Below the pieces are notes generated by a model. That model saw only the letters and a list, made by a program, of their open reading frames with translations. It made no database searches and had not been told where the DNA came from. This document shows, piece by piece, positions 1-8,933 of a DNA stretch of 43,286 bases. Made by a program: the position numbers and the translations under genes. How positions within the stretch are numbered: position 1 is the stretch's first letter; each line of letters opens with the position of its first letter. The stretch comes from Gammaproteobacteria bacterium (GTDB lineage: Bacteria > Pseudomonadota > Gammaproteobacteria > SZUA-152): positions 1 to 43,286 of the forward strand of contig JAADHZ010000073.1 in the NCBI GenBank assembly GCA_013151575.1, read 5' to 3'.

Positions 1-446
1 AACGACACCTCACTACCATGTTCCGGGTGTTGCCTGGACAGCGATTTAGCATAATCCAGCAGGATGTTCAGCGCCCCCAAATCCGGGCTCAAAAAACGCA
101 CTGCCAGACCATCGCCCTGCCTGCGTACCACCTGGGCGGAAAAATTCAACACATTGTCCACGCCGACGGACTGCGCCGAACATTCGATATCGATAATGTC
201 CCCCCTGCCCGGCTTCTCCGGGCACGCACCGCCGACATTCTTCGTCACATCGTATTCCAGCGCCAGCGACATGCCACCGACGCAAAAATCCCGCACCGCG
301 CAACGCCAGCCCGTCGTCCCCCGAAAACTCAGCCGAGCCTCAAGACCGAGGGCATAACGCTCGTGGGCTCGGCGCTCTCTTCCACTCGGCTCGTGGCTCT
401 GAGGCGGGGCATCCACAGATCTATTTTTTTTCTTGTTTAAATCCAT
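1..446 (-). CDS. PilZ-type domain protein, N-terminal part (cut by window edge)
   Basis: The reading frame starts at the ATG at 446 (GGAG is placed well upstream on the minus strand) and stays open to the left edge, giving about 148 residues. The N-terminus is charged (MDLNKKKNR). It is followed by RRAHERYALGLEARL and DFCVGGMSLAL, which fit the RxxxR...(D/N)xSxxG layout of PilZ c-di-GMP-binding domains, although the motif is imperfect (DFCVGG). The end of the fragment, VRFLSPDLGALNILLDY, also fits PilZ or PilZ-like N-termini of large DUF1631 proteins. The C-terminal part and the final identity are outside the window. A role in c-di-GMP-dependent control is inferred from the fold only. Confidence 0.6.
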   Translation of the reverse strand, partial: MDLNKKKNRSVDAPPQSHEPSGRERRAHERYALGLEARLSFRGTTGWRCAVRDFCVGGMSLALEYDVTKNVGGACPEKPGRGDIIDIECSAQSVGVDNVLNFSAQVVRRQGDGLAVRFLSPDLGALNILLDYAKSLSRQHPEHGSEVS

Positions 447-859
447 TTTCTCCGTAAACACAATCGGTTATCGATATCGCCAGTGGTCTCGTACATTCCC
501 TCTTCTATTATCGGCAATACAGGGGAAATTCTTGACCGAACCTACTGTCCGAAAAATGCCAACGTCGGCAATTTGGCGATTTCCACCTGAAACGACTGCT
601 CCACCAGTTAACGCCGGTGACTTCAGGGTACGGTTAAAAACCAGATTGATCTGGCCGTGCGGCCGATTGTTCTCTCGCCCAGAATCGGGGGAAAACCGAA
701 GTGAAGGGTGCACGAGTCCACCTCAGAGCCATTCACTCCTCAAGAAAAGAGGACGTGACGCAACTCTGCCACCCACAGACGTAGGATTTAAAATCCGACG
801 CCCGTTAATTAATTTATGCTAATATAATAATATTCTAAATAAGAAAGGGAGACACCATC
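447..859. other. Intergenic region with dyad and AT-rich promoter-like sequence
   Basis: No convincing gene is seen in these 413 bases. The right end holds a near-perfect 21-base dyad at 780-800 (inner GGATTT-A-AAATCC). It is followed at about 804-838 by a very AT-rich stretch with TAATATAAT-type hexamers that probably contains the promoter of the small membrane protein gene at 860. The middle (530-780) has open frames on both strands, but none resembles a protein I recognise. Confidence 0.4.
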
Positions 860-1063
860 ATGCGCATCGACAATGTTGTCCTGGCCTTCGCTGGCATCGT
901 CATCCTTGCCAGTCTGGCGCTGTCCTATCTGCATTCCACCAATTGGCTGTGGCTGTCGGCCTTCGTGGGCGCCAACCTGTTGCAGGCCGCCTTCACCGGA
1001 TTTTGCCCACTGGCAAAATTCCTGAAAGCGATCGGCGTCAAACCGGGGCAAGCCTTTAACTGA
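860..1063 (+). CDS. DUF2892 (YgaP-like) small inner-membrane protein
   Basis: This is a 67-residue protein with an AAGGGAG ribosome binding site before the ATG. It has two hydrophobic segments (about residues 6-24 and 28-46) and ends with [14 protein letters not shown]. The FCP-x-AK/Y-x-L motif after the second helix is typical of the DUF2892 family, which also forms the membrane part of E. coli YgaP beside a rhodanese domain. Only the membrane unit is present here. The family is often found near sulfur-handling genes, but nothing next to this copy supports a specific role. Confidence 0.8.
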   Translation: MRIDNVVLAFAGIVILASLALSYLHSTNWLWLSAFVGANLLQAAFTGFCPLAKFLKAIGVKPGQAFN

Positions 1064-1068
1064 GACGG

Positions 1069-1104
1069 CCCCCTGAACACTGACATAGGCCGGTGTTCAG
1101 GGGG
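1069..1104 (+). terminator. Hairpin after the DUF2892 gene, probable terminator
   Basis: A perfect 12-bp stem (CCCCCTGAACAC at 1069-1080 pairing with 1093-1104) with a 12-base loop starts six bases after the stop codon at 1061-1063. There is no U-run after the stem on the plus strand, so termination would be imperfect or would need other factors. Position and stability still make a terminator the simplest reading. Confidence 0.6.
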
Positions 1105-1373
1105 TACTTCTGGATTCCGGCGCACCCAAAGGGACGGAACACAATAACTCATACAATTAACATCCCTGCTTCAGCCCGTCCTCGCCTAAAGCACCTACTT
1201 TTGGCGCCCGTTCTTCAATCGTAAAAGCTCGAAATAAGAACGACTATTCCTGCACTTTTACTCAATCAGAACGAACAAATACGGACTAAATCAGAGCGCC
1301 ACTTATCATAAGTTATTGTGTTTCGCTCCTAAAGTAGGTTATTGAGTTTGGCCGACTAAGGCTTGGATGTAGA
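1105..1373. other. Non-coding spacer
   Basis: No gene is seen. The spacer contains an inverted pair of 12 bases with one mismatch (ACCTACTTTTGG at 1193-1204 and CCTAAAGTAGGT at 1328-1339), about 120 bases apart. This could be the ends of a small decayed repeat, but I cannot show it. Confidence 0.3.
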
Positions 1374-1580
1374 CTAGGCCTTCGTGACGATGCTGCATGT
1401 CTCGCTTGCCGCATCGAATACAATAACCGCCTCGCCACGATCCAGCAAAGCGATCACCTGTTGGACTTTGCTCTCCAACGAAATTTCAAAGGCACCATAG
1501 TCCGTGCCTTCGCGCAGAATAAATTCTTCAACTACGGCGCCAAGAGCTTCTGACGATAGCTGCGTATGTGGTATTTCCAT
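1374..1580 (-). CDS. yheU: UPF0270 / YheU-family small protein
   Basis: This 68-residue protein aligns along its length with the YheU family: MEIPHTQLSSEAL at the start, FILREGTDYG in the middle, then KVQQVIALLDRGEAVIVFD. The family motif 'REGTDYG' is intact. I chose the ATG at 1580 because family members begin M-x-IP; a TTG three codons upstream is possible but has no better ribosome site. The function of the family is unknown. It stands alone here, about 360 bases downstream of the dnaE stop codon, with a palindromic repeat between the two. Confidence 0.85.
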   Translation of the reverse strand: MEIPHTQLSSEALGAVVEEFILREGTDYGAFEISLESKVQQVIALLDRGEAVIVFDAASETCSIVTKA

Positions 1581-1666
1581 GTCAGCCAAGGGTTAAAAAT
1601 TGAATCGTATCAAAAAAACGAACGTCGACAAACGGCTATGAACGGACTTTTACTCGTGCTTGTACG

Positions 1667-1838
1667 TAAGGAGTACATTGATTGGGCGACATAGGCGAGT
1701 GACTATTGAGCCGAGACAAGGCGGGCATTGTGAAAAAACCGCAGGCATATGCTGATACATTGAGGATTTTTTCACACCGCCCAATGAAGGCGCGGGCCAA
1801 TAGGTGCCGGTTATGTCGTCTAACCAATGTACTCCTTA
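1667..1838. repeat. MITE-like imperfect palindrome with 14-bp perfect terminal inverted repeats
   Basis: The element begins TAAGGAGTACATTG (1667-1680) and ends with its exact inverse (1825-1838). The two halves remain similar inwards: GACATA, CTATTG, GGCGGG and GTGAAAAAA blocks occur in mirrored order around a centre near 1750. The whole 172 bases can therefore fold into one long imperfect hairpin. There is no transposase inside. A related half-copy lies at 14533-14590. The element sits between the end of dnaE and the yheU-like gene. A non-autonomous mobile element is inferred from the terminal inverted repeats and the second copy; no target-site duplication is evident. Confidence 0.7.
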
Positions 1839-1936
1839 GTAAGTATGGGGCATCGTTGTGCACCCCATCAGTGGCAACAACTTCATCACCGGTTAAGGAA
1901 CGGAACATTCCCATCAATATAATATGGTTATATGTA

Positions 1937-4900
1937 CTAGTACTCCACCCGCACCTGCCCCTTACCTGCGAGTTCATCAAGACGGCGAATGAGTTCGTCG
2001 GTGGGCCGCACACGCCAATCCTTGCCTAACTGAATTTGAGCATGGGCATCGGGGCATTGATAGTTGAGTTGCACGGGGCAATGGCCTTCGCGGAATGGCG
2101 TTAATACCTGGGCCAGTTCGTTGATGAAGCCGTTGGCGGCGTTGCGTTGATCTACCGATAACACCAGTCGCTTGGCGAAGGCTTCGCGGGCGTGGTCGAT
2201 ATCGTAAATCCGGTTGGCGCTCATTTTCATGTCGCCGGAGTATTCGTCAATGCTAACTTCACCTTCCACCACCAGCAGCCGGTCCTTGGCGAGTAAATCA
2301 CGGTAGTGATTGTAGGCTTCGGAAAACACTGCCAGTTCCAGTCGGCCGGTGCGGTCGTCGAGGGTGATAAAAGCGATGCGCTCACCGCGCTTGGTGTTCA
2401 TGGTGCGCATGGCCACCACCAACCCGGCCACGGTGATGGTCTGGTTTTTTTTGGGGCTGAGGTTGACTATGCGGGTGGAAACGAATTGGCTAATTTCGTG
2501 TTCGTAGCGGTCGATGGGGTGGCCGGTGAGGTACAGGCCAAGGGTGTCTTTTTCACCGCCTAGGCGAGTTTCATCATCCCAATCGCGGGCCTCAACGAAT
2601 TGTCCGGCGGGTTCTTCAGACGGTTCACCATCCATCGGCTGGGCGACACCAAACATGTCATTCTGACCACTGGCTTCGTTTTTATGGTGCTGCTCGGCGC
2701 GCTGCACGGCGGATTCCAGCGTGGCCATCAAGGTGGCGCGGTCGGCATGCGCCATCCCTGGCGTACGTCCTTCAGGCGCACCGTGTGCGTCCTGTTTCTC
2801 TTCCGGAGAAACGGTGGGGCCTAACGCGTCCATAGCCCCGGCACGGATCAGCGCGTCAAGGGTGCGCTTGTTGGCCTTTTTCAGGTCGATGCGCTGGCAA
2901 AAATCGAACAGGTCACGGAATGGGCCGTCGGCTTCACGGCTGTTGATGATACCTTCAATGGCCCCCTCGCCCACGCCCTTAATAGCGCCGAGGCCGTAGA
3001 ACACGGTGCTGTCATTTTTTACGGTAAATTTGTAGACGCAGGCGTTAACGTCGGGGGACACCACATCCAGCTTCATGTGGCGACACTCTTCAATCAAGGT
3101 CACCACTTTGTCGGTATTGTCCATGTCGGCGGACATCACCGCTGCCATAAACGCCGCCGGGTAGTGAGCTTTTAGCCACGCGGTCTGATAGGAGACCAGC
3201 GCATAGGCGGCAGAGTGGGATTTGTTGAAACCGTAACCGGCGAACTTTTCCATCAGATCAAAAATATACGTCGCGGTCTTTTCTGCCACGCCTCGTTCCA
3301 GCGCGCCTTTGGTAAACAACTCGCGCTGCTTGGCCATTTCCTCCGGTTTCTTCTTGCCCATGGCGCGGCGCAGCATATCGGCGCCACCGAGGGTGTAACC
3401 TGCCAGCACCTGGGCGATTTGCATCACTTGTTCCTGATACAGAATGACGCCGTAAGTAGGTTCCAATATGGATTTGATGTCAGGGTGCGGGTACTGCGCC
3501 GCCTTCTTTTTGTGCTTGACGTTGATGAAGTCATCCACCATGCCCGAACCCAATGGGCCGGGGCGAAACAACGCCACCAGCGCAACGATTTCTTCGAAGG
3601 CATCCGGTTGCAGGCGTTTGATGAGGTCCTTCATGCCGCGGGATTCCAGCTGGAACACGGCAGTGGTCCGGCAGGCCTTGAGCAAGGTGTAGGTAGGCGC
3701 ATCATCCAGCGGGATGGTTTCGATATCCGGGCGCGCTTCGCGGCCTAACTGGCCTTCAATATTGTCCAACGCCCAGTCGATGATGGTCAGCGTACGCAGG
3801 CCAAGAAAGTCGAATTTCACCAGGCCCACAGCCTCGACGTCATCTTTGTCGAACTGGCTCACCACATTTTCGCCGCCTTCTTCGCAGTACAGCGGGCAAA
3901 AATCGGTAAGTCGAGTGGGGGCGATGACCACACCACCGGCATGTTTTCCGGCGTTGCGCTTGAGACCTTCCAGCGACTTGGCCATTTTGATCAGGTCGGC
4001 GACGTTTTCATCCTGGGCGATGAGTTCGGCCAGCGGCTCTTCCTGGGCGATGGCCTGGTCGAGGGTGATGCCCACCTCGAAGGGGATCATTTTCGAAATG
4101 CGATCCACGAAACCGTAGGGGTGACCCATAACGCGACCCACATCGCGCACCACGGCCTTGGCGGCCATGGAACCGTAGGTGATGATTTGCGAGACTTTTT
4201 CGCGGCCGTAATGCCGAGCCACGTAGTCGATCACCCGATCGCGGCCTTCCATGCAAAAGTCCACGTCAAAATCGGGCATGGACACCCGTTCGGGATTCAG
4301 GAATCGCTCGAACAACAGATCATATTTCAGCGGGTCGAGATCGGTGATGGTGAGCGCATAGGCCACCAGCGAGCCCGCGCCGGAACCACGTCCGGGGCCC
4401 ACTGGCACACCGTTGTTTTTCGCCCACCGGATGAAATCTGCGACGATCAGGAAGTAACCGGGAAAACCCATCTCGATAATAACGTCCAGCTCAGTTTCCA
4501 GACGTTCGTCGTAGGGTTTACGCCGGTCGGCGAAATCTGGGGCGCTACGGTCGAGCAGTTTGTCGAGCCGTGCCTCTAAGCCCTTGCGAGATTCCTGCCG
4601 AAAATATTCGGCTTCCGTCAATCCGTCGGGAATCGGAAAATCAGGCAGGAAATTCTTGCCCAGGGTCAGTTCAACATTACAGCGCTTGGCAATTTCCACC
4701 GTATTTTCCAGCGCCTCGGGAATATCGCTGAACAGCTCGGCCATTTCCTCGGGCGAGCGCAGGTATTGCTGCTCGGTGTAATTTTTGGGGCGACGCGGGT
4801 CGTCAAGGGTGCGGCCGTCGTGGATGCAGACTCGGGTCTCGTGGGCATCGAAATCCCCGGCGCTGAGAAAACGCACATCGTTGGTGGCCACCACCGGCAG

Positions 4901-5476
4901 GTCCGTGGCCTGTGCCAAGGCCACGGCGGCGTGCAGGTAGTCTTCCTCGTCCGGGCGGCCAGTGCGTTGCAGCTCCAGGTAATACCGGTCGGGAAACAGA
5001 TGTTTCCAGCGCGACAAGCACAGATAAACCCGTTCCTGGTCACCGGCCAACAGGGCCCGACCCACGTCGCCTTCACGGGCGCCGGAGAGCGCAATCAACC
5101 CCCCGCTGGCGCCCTCCAGCCACTGCGGCTGCAAAATAGGAATGCCTCGTTGCTGGCCTTCGGTGTAACCGCGTGACACCAGCTGGGTGAGGTTGCGATA
5201 CCCCTCGTTGGTCTGGCACAGCAAGGTGAAACGTGACGGGTTGGCAGGGTCGTCTTCGTTAGCCAGCCACACATCGACGCCAATGAGGGGTTTGATGCCG
5301 CTGGCAATGGTAGCCCGGTAAAACTTCACCATCGCAAACAGGTTGCTCTGATCAGTCACGGCGCAGGCGGGCATGCCCTTGGCCACCAGCTCACCGGTCA
5401 GGGGCTTAATGCGAACCAGACCGTCCACCAACGAATATTCCGTGTGCAGACGCAGGTGAATGAAGCTAGAATTCAT
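1937..5476 (-). CDS. dnaE: DNA polymerase III alpha subunit
   Basis: Catalytic subunit of the replicative polymerase, 1179 residues (E. coli about 1160). The N-terminal PHP domain starts [15 protein letters not shown]. The palm carries [10 protein letters not shown] (about 361-370) and PDFDVDF, with the two catalytic aspartates at about 404 and 406. A helix-hairpin-helix region follows ([16 protein letters not shown]). QNDMFGV matches the internal clamp-binding motif of E. coli (QADMF). The OB fold runs from [12 protein letters not shown] to [10 protein letters not shown] chose the ATG at 5476 over an upstream in-frame codon at 5521 because a GGAG site precedes it and family members start just before xFxHLRxH. 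The usual upstream neighbour rnhB is about 1.7 kb away behind inserted genes. The divergent gene at 5555 shares the promoter region. Confidence 0.97.
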   Translation of the reverse strand: MNSSFIHLRLHTEYSLVDGLVRIKPLTGELVAKGMPACAVTDQSNLFAMVKFYRATIASGIKPLIGVDVWLANEDDPANPSRFTLLCQTNEGYRNLTQLVSRGYTEGQQRGIPILQPQWLEGASGGLIALSGAREGDVGRALLAGDQERVYLCLSRWKHLFPDRYYLELQRTGRPDEEDYLHAAVALAQATDLPVVATNDVRFLSAGDFDAHETRVCIHDGRTLDDPRRPKNYTEQQYLRSPEEMAELFSDIPEALENTVEIAKRCNVELTLGKNFLPDFPIPDGLTEAEYFRQESRKGLEARLDKLLDRSAPDFADRRKPYDERLETELDVIIEMGFPGYFLIVADFIRWAKNNGVPVGPGRGSGAGSLVAYALTITDLDPLKYDLLFERFLNPERVSMPDFDVDFCMEGRDRVIDYVARHYGREKVSQIITYGSMAAKAVVRDVGRVMGHPYGFVDRISKMIPFEVGITLDQAIAQEEPLAELIAQDENVADLIKMAKSLEGLKRNAGKHAGGVVIAPTRLTDFCPLYCEEGGENVVSQFDKDDVEAVGLVKFDFLGLRTLTIIDWALDNIEGQLGREARPDIETIPLDDAPTYTLLKACRTTAVFQLESRGMKDLIKRLQPDAFEEIVALVALFRPGPLGSGMVDDFINVKHKKKAAQYPHPDIKSILEPTYGVILYQEQVMQIAQVLAGYTLGGADMLRRAMGKKKPEEMAKQRELFTKGALERGVAEKTATYIFDLMEKFAGYGFNKSHSAAYALVSYQTAWLKAHYPAAFMAAVMSADMDNTDKVVTLIEECRHMKLDVVSPDVNACVYKFTVKNDSTVFYGLGAIKGVGEGAIEGIINSREADGPFRDLFDFCQRIDLKKANKRTLDALIRAGAMDALGPTVSPEEKQDAHGAPEGRTPGMAHADRATLMATLESAVQRAEQHHKNEASGQNDMFGVAQPMDGEPSEEPAGQFVEARDWDDETRLGGEKDTLGLYLTGHPIDRYEHEISQFVSTRIVNLSPKKNQTITVAGLVVAMRTMNTKRGERIAFITLDDRTGRLELAVFSEAYNHYRDLLAKDRLLVVEGEVSIDEYSGDMKMSANRIYDIDHAREAFAKRLVLSVDQRNAANGFINELAQVLTPFREGHCPVQLNYQCPDAHAQIQLGKDWRVRPTDELIRRLDELAGKGQVRVEY

Positions 5477-5554
5477 CGGGCAATTCTCCGGTGTCGGAGT
5501 CCAAGTTTCAAGACTTGACATACGTCAGCAACTCTCCGAAAGAGATTTGAATCC

Positions 5555-5920
5555 ATGAAAAAAATGTACCTGTGGCTTTTTCTGACAACGCTTCATCTGC
5601 CATTCAGCTTCGCGCACACAGCCCCGACAATATCCACGGGAATTGAGCAACCTGCTCCCCCGTCGATGGCGACGGCCATTGAAATGGCCAGACAGCTGCT
5701 GGCCGAACAAAACCATCTTGCGGCTAAAAGTTTACGAAAAATTTCAGCGAATGCAGTGCAGTGGCCCAATAGCAGCCTCGGCTGCCCCCGGCCCGGTATG
5801 ATGTATACGCAGGTGCTGACGCCAGGCTACCGGGTCACCCTGATGGATTCATTCACAGGCAAAGAGTATGTGGTACATGTCGGCCCCGGGCGGGCGTTGG
5901 TATGTGACGAACGAGAATAA
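5555..5920 (+). CDS. Small exported protein with SLGCPRPGMMYTQ motif
   Basis: This 121-residue protein has a clear signal peptide (MKKMYLWLFLTTLHLPFSFAHT, cleavage probably after AHA/HT around residue 21-23). A variable linker and a helical segment (AIEMARQLLAEQNHL) follow. The conserved core is VQWPNSSLGCPRPGMMYTQ, then TPGYRVTLMD and KEYVVHVGPG. This arrangement matches short secreted proteins found widely in Proteobacteria and cyanobacteria, for which I know no established function. The single Cys in the core and a second near the C-terminus (VCDERE) could pair. It is divergent from dnaE, with a 78-base shared upstream region, and has no partner gene on its own strand. Confidence 0.75.
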   Translation: MKKMYLWLFLTTLHLPFSFAHTAPTISTGIEQPAPPSMATAIEMARQLLAEQNHLAAKSLRKISANAVQWPNSSLGCPRPGMMYTQVLTPGYRVTLMDSFTGKEYVVHVGPGRALVCDERE

Positions 5921-6032
5921 TCCGTTGTGCTTGCGCACCGGGGGCAGATGTAAAACAGTGAACAACACCGCAAATCAGATGCCAAATGGAGCGCCTCAAA
6001 ATGAGGGACGACTGTATTTGCTTGTTATACTT

Positions 6033-6440
6033 TTACTCTATGTATTTGATAAATATCTCACCTGTATCTACCGTTTTCAAATGTCTACCAAATGAGCTGT
6101 GATCAAAATGAGATTCATACTCCATTATCACGCCATCCCTTTTGATTTCCTTTAATTTGTAGATTTTCCGAGAATGACGATAAGGAATACCAGTTAACTT
6201 GTCTCCTATTTTCAATTCGACACTTGTCTCACTAGTAATTTGACCGTCTGTTTTTAGTATAATTATCTGATCATTTATTTTTTTTAATACCTCAATATGT
6301 TCACCAAAATGGTTCTTAAACCATTCTTTTTCTTCATTGATTGTTTTTTTAATTGGGGAAGATTCCAATCTATTACATCCCCAAAAAAAAAACAAAATAG
6401 AAAAAAATGCGATTGCAAAAACACTTTTATTATTCATCAT
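6033..6440 (-). CDS. AT-rich predicted lipoprotein, unknown function
   Basis: This 135-residue protein starts MMNNKSVFAIAFFSILFFFWGC. The FFWGC end fits a lipobox with Cys about 22 as the lipidated residue. The mature part is highly charged (EEKEWFKNHFGEHIEVLKKIND). It contains what could be a small beta barrel: IIILKTDGQ, VELKIGDKLTGI, YKLKEIKRDGVIMEYES. I do not recognise the family. The start was set at the tandem ATGs (6435-6440) because the frame upstream lies in the downstream part of the neighbouring gene's sequence and would destroy the signal peptide. Base composition is far more AT-rich than in the neighbours, suggesting acquisition by transfer. Confidence 0.65.
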   Translation of the reverse strand: MMNNKSVFAIAFFSILFFFWGCNRLESSPIKKTINEEKEWFKNHFGEHIEVLKKINDQIIILKTDGQITSETSVELKIGDKLTGIPYRHSRKIYKLKEIKRDGVIMEYESHFDHSSFGRHLKTVDTGEIFIKYIE

Positions 6441-6471
6441 TTTTTGAGTGTAGCCGTGTATTTGTCGCTTT

Positions 6472-7110
6472 TTAAGGCAGGTCCGCCATGCGATAGGTGG
6501 GGGCAATTTTTTCGGGGTCATCAATAGTGATGCCAAGGTCATTGATCAGCCCGTCCCGCAGGCCGTATACCCAGCCGTGCACGGCTAGCGGCTGCCCACG
6601 CAGCCAGGCATTTTGCACGATGGTGGTGTAGCACACGTTCGCGACCTGTTCGACGACGTTTAACTCACAGACCCGCTCCCGGCGGTGAGCTACGTCGTCG
6701 ATGCCGTCCACATCGAGCTGGTGTTTATAGTACACATCCTTGATATGCCGCAACCAATTGTCGATTAACCCATGCTGGCGATTTTCCATCGCCGCCTGCA
6801 CGCCGCCGCAGCCATAATGGCCACAGACGATGATGTGTTTGACCTTTAATATTTCCACCGCGTAGTGGATCACCGACAGACAATTCATGTCCGTGTGTAC
6901 CACCACATTGCCCACGTTGCGGTGTACGAACACCTCGCCGGGATCGAGGCCGATAATCTCGTTGGCTGGCACCCGGCTGTCCGCGCAGCCGATCCACAGA
7001 TAGTCGGGATTTTGCTGTGTGGACAGGCGTTGAAAATAATGTGGGTCGTCGGCTGTCTGACCGCTGGCCCAGCGCATGTTGTTTTCGAGCAGGTGTTGAA
7101 GTGGATGCAT
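6472..7110 (-). CDS. can: Beta-class carbonic anhydrase
   Basis: Converts CO2 and water to bicarbonate; cytoplasmic zinc enzyme, 212 residues (E. coli Can 220). The zinc ligands are all in place: Cys42 and Asp44 in GCADSRV (with Arg46 of the dyad), and His98 and Cys101 in CGHYGCGG. The start MHPLQHLLENN and the pattern RxWA are typical. It is transcribed in the same direction as rnhB, 57 bases downstream of the rnhB stop codon. In many gammaproteobacteria dnaE follows rnhB directly, so can appears to be an insertion into that linkage. The gene keeps the GC-rich composition of the core cluster, unlike the lipoprotein that follows it. Confidence 0.95.
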   Translation of the reverse strand: MHPLQHLLENNMRWASGQTADDPHYFQRLSTQQNPDYLWIGCADSRVPANEIIGLDPGEVFVHRNVGNVVVHTDMNCLSVIHYAVEILKVKHIIVCGHYGCGGVQAAMENRQHGLIDNWLRHIKDVYYKHQLDVDGIDDVAHRRERVCELNVVEQVANVCYTTIVQNAWLRGQPLAVHGWVYGLRDGLINDLGITIDDPEKIAPTYRMADLP

Positions 7111-7167
7111 GGTGTATTCGTCGCTTGCCTTTGGAAAGTAAGAAAAAATCGCCGCGCAGTCTGCGCC

Positions 7168-7779
7168 CTACCCCGTGGCATTTTCCAGCAATCGACGCAC
7201 CGGTGCAAAGCTGCGTCGATGGATGGGGGTAACCCCCAGCTCGACCAGCGCCGCGATGTGGGCCTTGGTGGGATAGCCTTTGTGTCTGGCCAGACCGTAA
7301 CCAGGGTAGTTTTTATCCAGCACCACCATCTCCCGGTCCCGCGCCACTTTAGCGATGATGGAGGCCGCGCTGATGGCAGGCACGCTGCCGTCGCCCTTGA
7401 TGATGGCCTCCGCGCTGCACGGCAGCTGCGGGCAGCGATTACCGTCCACCAGCACATGATTCGGCGCAATGCTCAGCCCAGCCACGGCTCGCTGCATGGC
7501 CAGCAGGGTGGCTTGCAGGATGTTCAGCTCGTCGATTTCTTCCACTTCGGCGCGTCCCAGCGACCAGGACAGGGCCGACTGTTTGATGATCGAAGCCAGG
7601 GATTCACGCCGTGCCTCTGACAGTTTTTTGCTGTCCGCCAAGCCGATGATGGGCCGACTGGGGTCCAGTATCACCGCGGCGGTGACCACTGGCCCGGCCA
7701 GCGGACCCCGTCCGACTTCGTCCACGCCGGCAACCAATGCCTGCGAGGCTGAAGGGCTGGGTTTGACTGGTTTATTCAT
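7168..7779 (-). CDS. rnhB: Ribonuclease HII
   Basis: Removes ribonucleotides from DNA-RNA hybrids; 203 residues, normal for the family. It starts [13 protein letters not shown]. The catalytic set is visible: the Asp-Glu of [15 protein letters not shown], the Asp of [10 protein letters not shown] and the Asp in [11 protein letters not shown]. The HKGYPTKAH motif near the C-terminus is typical. The start at 7779 lies inside the end of lpxB (8-base overlap with its stop), the usual lpxB-rnhB coupling. The longer open frame upstream only overlaps lpxB in another frame and was rejected. Confidence 0.95.
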   Translation of the reverse strand: MNKPVKPSPSASQALVAGVDEVGRGPLAGPVVTAAVILDPSRPIIGLADSKKLSEARRESLASIIKQSALSWSLGRAEVEEIDELNILQATLLAMQRAVAGLSIAPNHVLVDGNRCPQLPCSAEAIIKGDGSVPAISAASIIAKVARDREMVVLDKNYPGYGLARHKGYPTKAHIAALVELGVTPIHRRSFAPVRRLLENATG

Positions 7780-8929
7780 GGGTATTTTTTTCCAGCAGGG
7801 CCAGTACGGCGTCCGCCGCCTGCTCGCTGGCGCCCAGGCGCAGTTGGCGATGAATCTCGTCGAAACGGCGGTGCACCTGCTCGGCGACCTCAGGGTTTTG
7901 CAGAAATTCCAGCACAGCAGCGCCCAGTTTTTCCGGGCTCGCATCGTGCTGAATGAGTTCCGGCACCAACGTTTCTCCTGCCAGCAGATTGGGCAGAGAG
8001 TAGTTGCTCACCCGCACCAGGCGTTTGACTAGCCAATAGCTCAGCGTGGCCAGACGGTAAGCTACCACCATCGGACGCTTGAGCAGCATGGCTTCCAGTG
8101 CGGCGGTGCCGGAGGCCAGTAACACTGCGTTGGCGGCGGCCATCACCTCTCGTGATTGCCCATCCACCAGCCGCAACTCAGGCGCATTGTCGATACGAGC
8201 CAGGGCCGCCTCGAACTGCTGGCGTCGCGCCGCATTGGCCAACGGCACCACCACCACCAACCCGGGCCGCCGCTCCCGCAACCAGCGCACGGTGTCGATG
8301 AACGTGTCGGCCAGATACTTCAGCTCGTTGGAACGGCTGCCGGGTAGTAGCGCCAGTATCTCGGCCTCCGCCGGCAACGACAAAGCCTGCCGGGCAGCGA
8401 TACGGTCCACCGTCAGAGGAATGCTGTCCGCCAGCGGGTGGCCCACGAAACGCACGGGGACATGGTGGCGCTGGTAGATGTCATTTTCGAACGGAAACAG
8501 GGTCAGCATCAGGTCGGTGGAACGGGCGATTTTTTTCACCCGGCCCTGTCGCCAGGCCCACACGGAGGGGCTCACGTAGTGCACCGTTTTGATGCCGACA
8601 TCCCGCAGCTGACGTTCCAGACCGAGAGTGAAATCCGGCGCGTCGATGCCAATGAAAACATCGGGAGGGTTATCTTTGAAGTGCTCCACCAACTGGCGAC
8701 GAATACCCAGCAATTCGCGATAACGCCCCAATACCTCGACAATGCCCATCACCGACAATCGGTCCATGGCAAACAAGGAACGAGCACCGGCTGCGATCAT
8801 TTCAGGGCCAGCGATGCCTTCGATCTGAGCCGTGGGATAGCGCTGGCGAATGGCATTGATGAGCCCAGCTCCCAGCAAATCGCCAGACGCCTCGCCCGCC
8901 ACGATGCCGATGCGCAGTGGCCCACCCAT
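7772..8929 (-). CDS. lpxB: Lipid-A-disaccharide synthase
   Basis: GT19 glycosyltransferase joining UDP-2,3-diacylglucosamine to lipid X, at the cytoplasmic face of the inner membrane. It has 385 residues, as expected. The N-terminus [21 protein letters not shown] is diagnostic. [33 protein letters not shown] and [13 protein letters not shown] are all family motifs. The start at 8929 sits five bases after the lpxA stop codon, with GAGG inside the lpxA end as ribosome site. The end overlaps rnhB. Together with lpxD, fabZ and lpxA upstream it forms the standard lipid A block. Confidence 0.97.
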   Translation of the reverse strand: MGGPLRIGIVAGEASGDLLGAGLINAIRQRYPTAQIEGIAGPEMIAAGARSLFAMDRLSVMGIVEVLGRYRELLGIRRQLVEHFKDNPPDVFIGIDAPDFTLGLERQLRDVGIKTVHYVSPSVWAWRQGRVKKIARSTDLMLTLFPFENDIYQRHHVPVRFVGHPLADSIPLTVDRIAARQALSLPAEAEILALLPGSRSNELKYLADTFIDTVRWLRERRPGLVVVVPLANAARRQQFEAALARIDNAPELRLVDGQSREVMAAANAVLLASGTAALEAMLLKRPMVVAYRLATLSYWLVKRLVRVSNYSLPNLLAGETLVPELIQHDASPEKLGAAVLEFLQNPEVAEQVHRRFDEIHRQLRLGASEQAADAVLALLEKNTHE

Positions 8930-8933
8930 GCGA

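Noticed and set aside
433..822. Open frame of 129 codons on the plus strand
   Set aside because: No recognisable domain, no ribosome site, overlaps the PilZ gene start region and has irregular composition; treated as non-coding.
1847..1870. ATGGGG...CCCCAT hairpin downstream of dnaE as a terminator
   Set aside because: The stem is short (6 bp) with no U-run on the dnaE strand and lies next to the palindromic repeat; function not supported.
1636..2013. Open frame of 125 codons on the minus strand overlapping the end of dnaE
   Set aside because: Most of it lies in the palindromic repeat and the rest is dnaE in another frame; it has no family resemblance.
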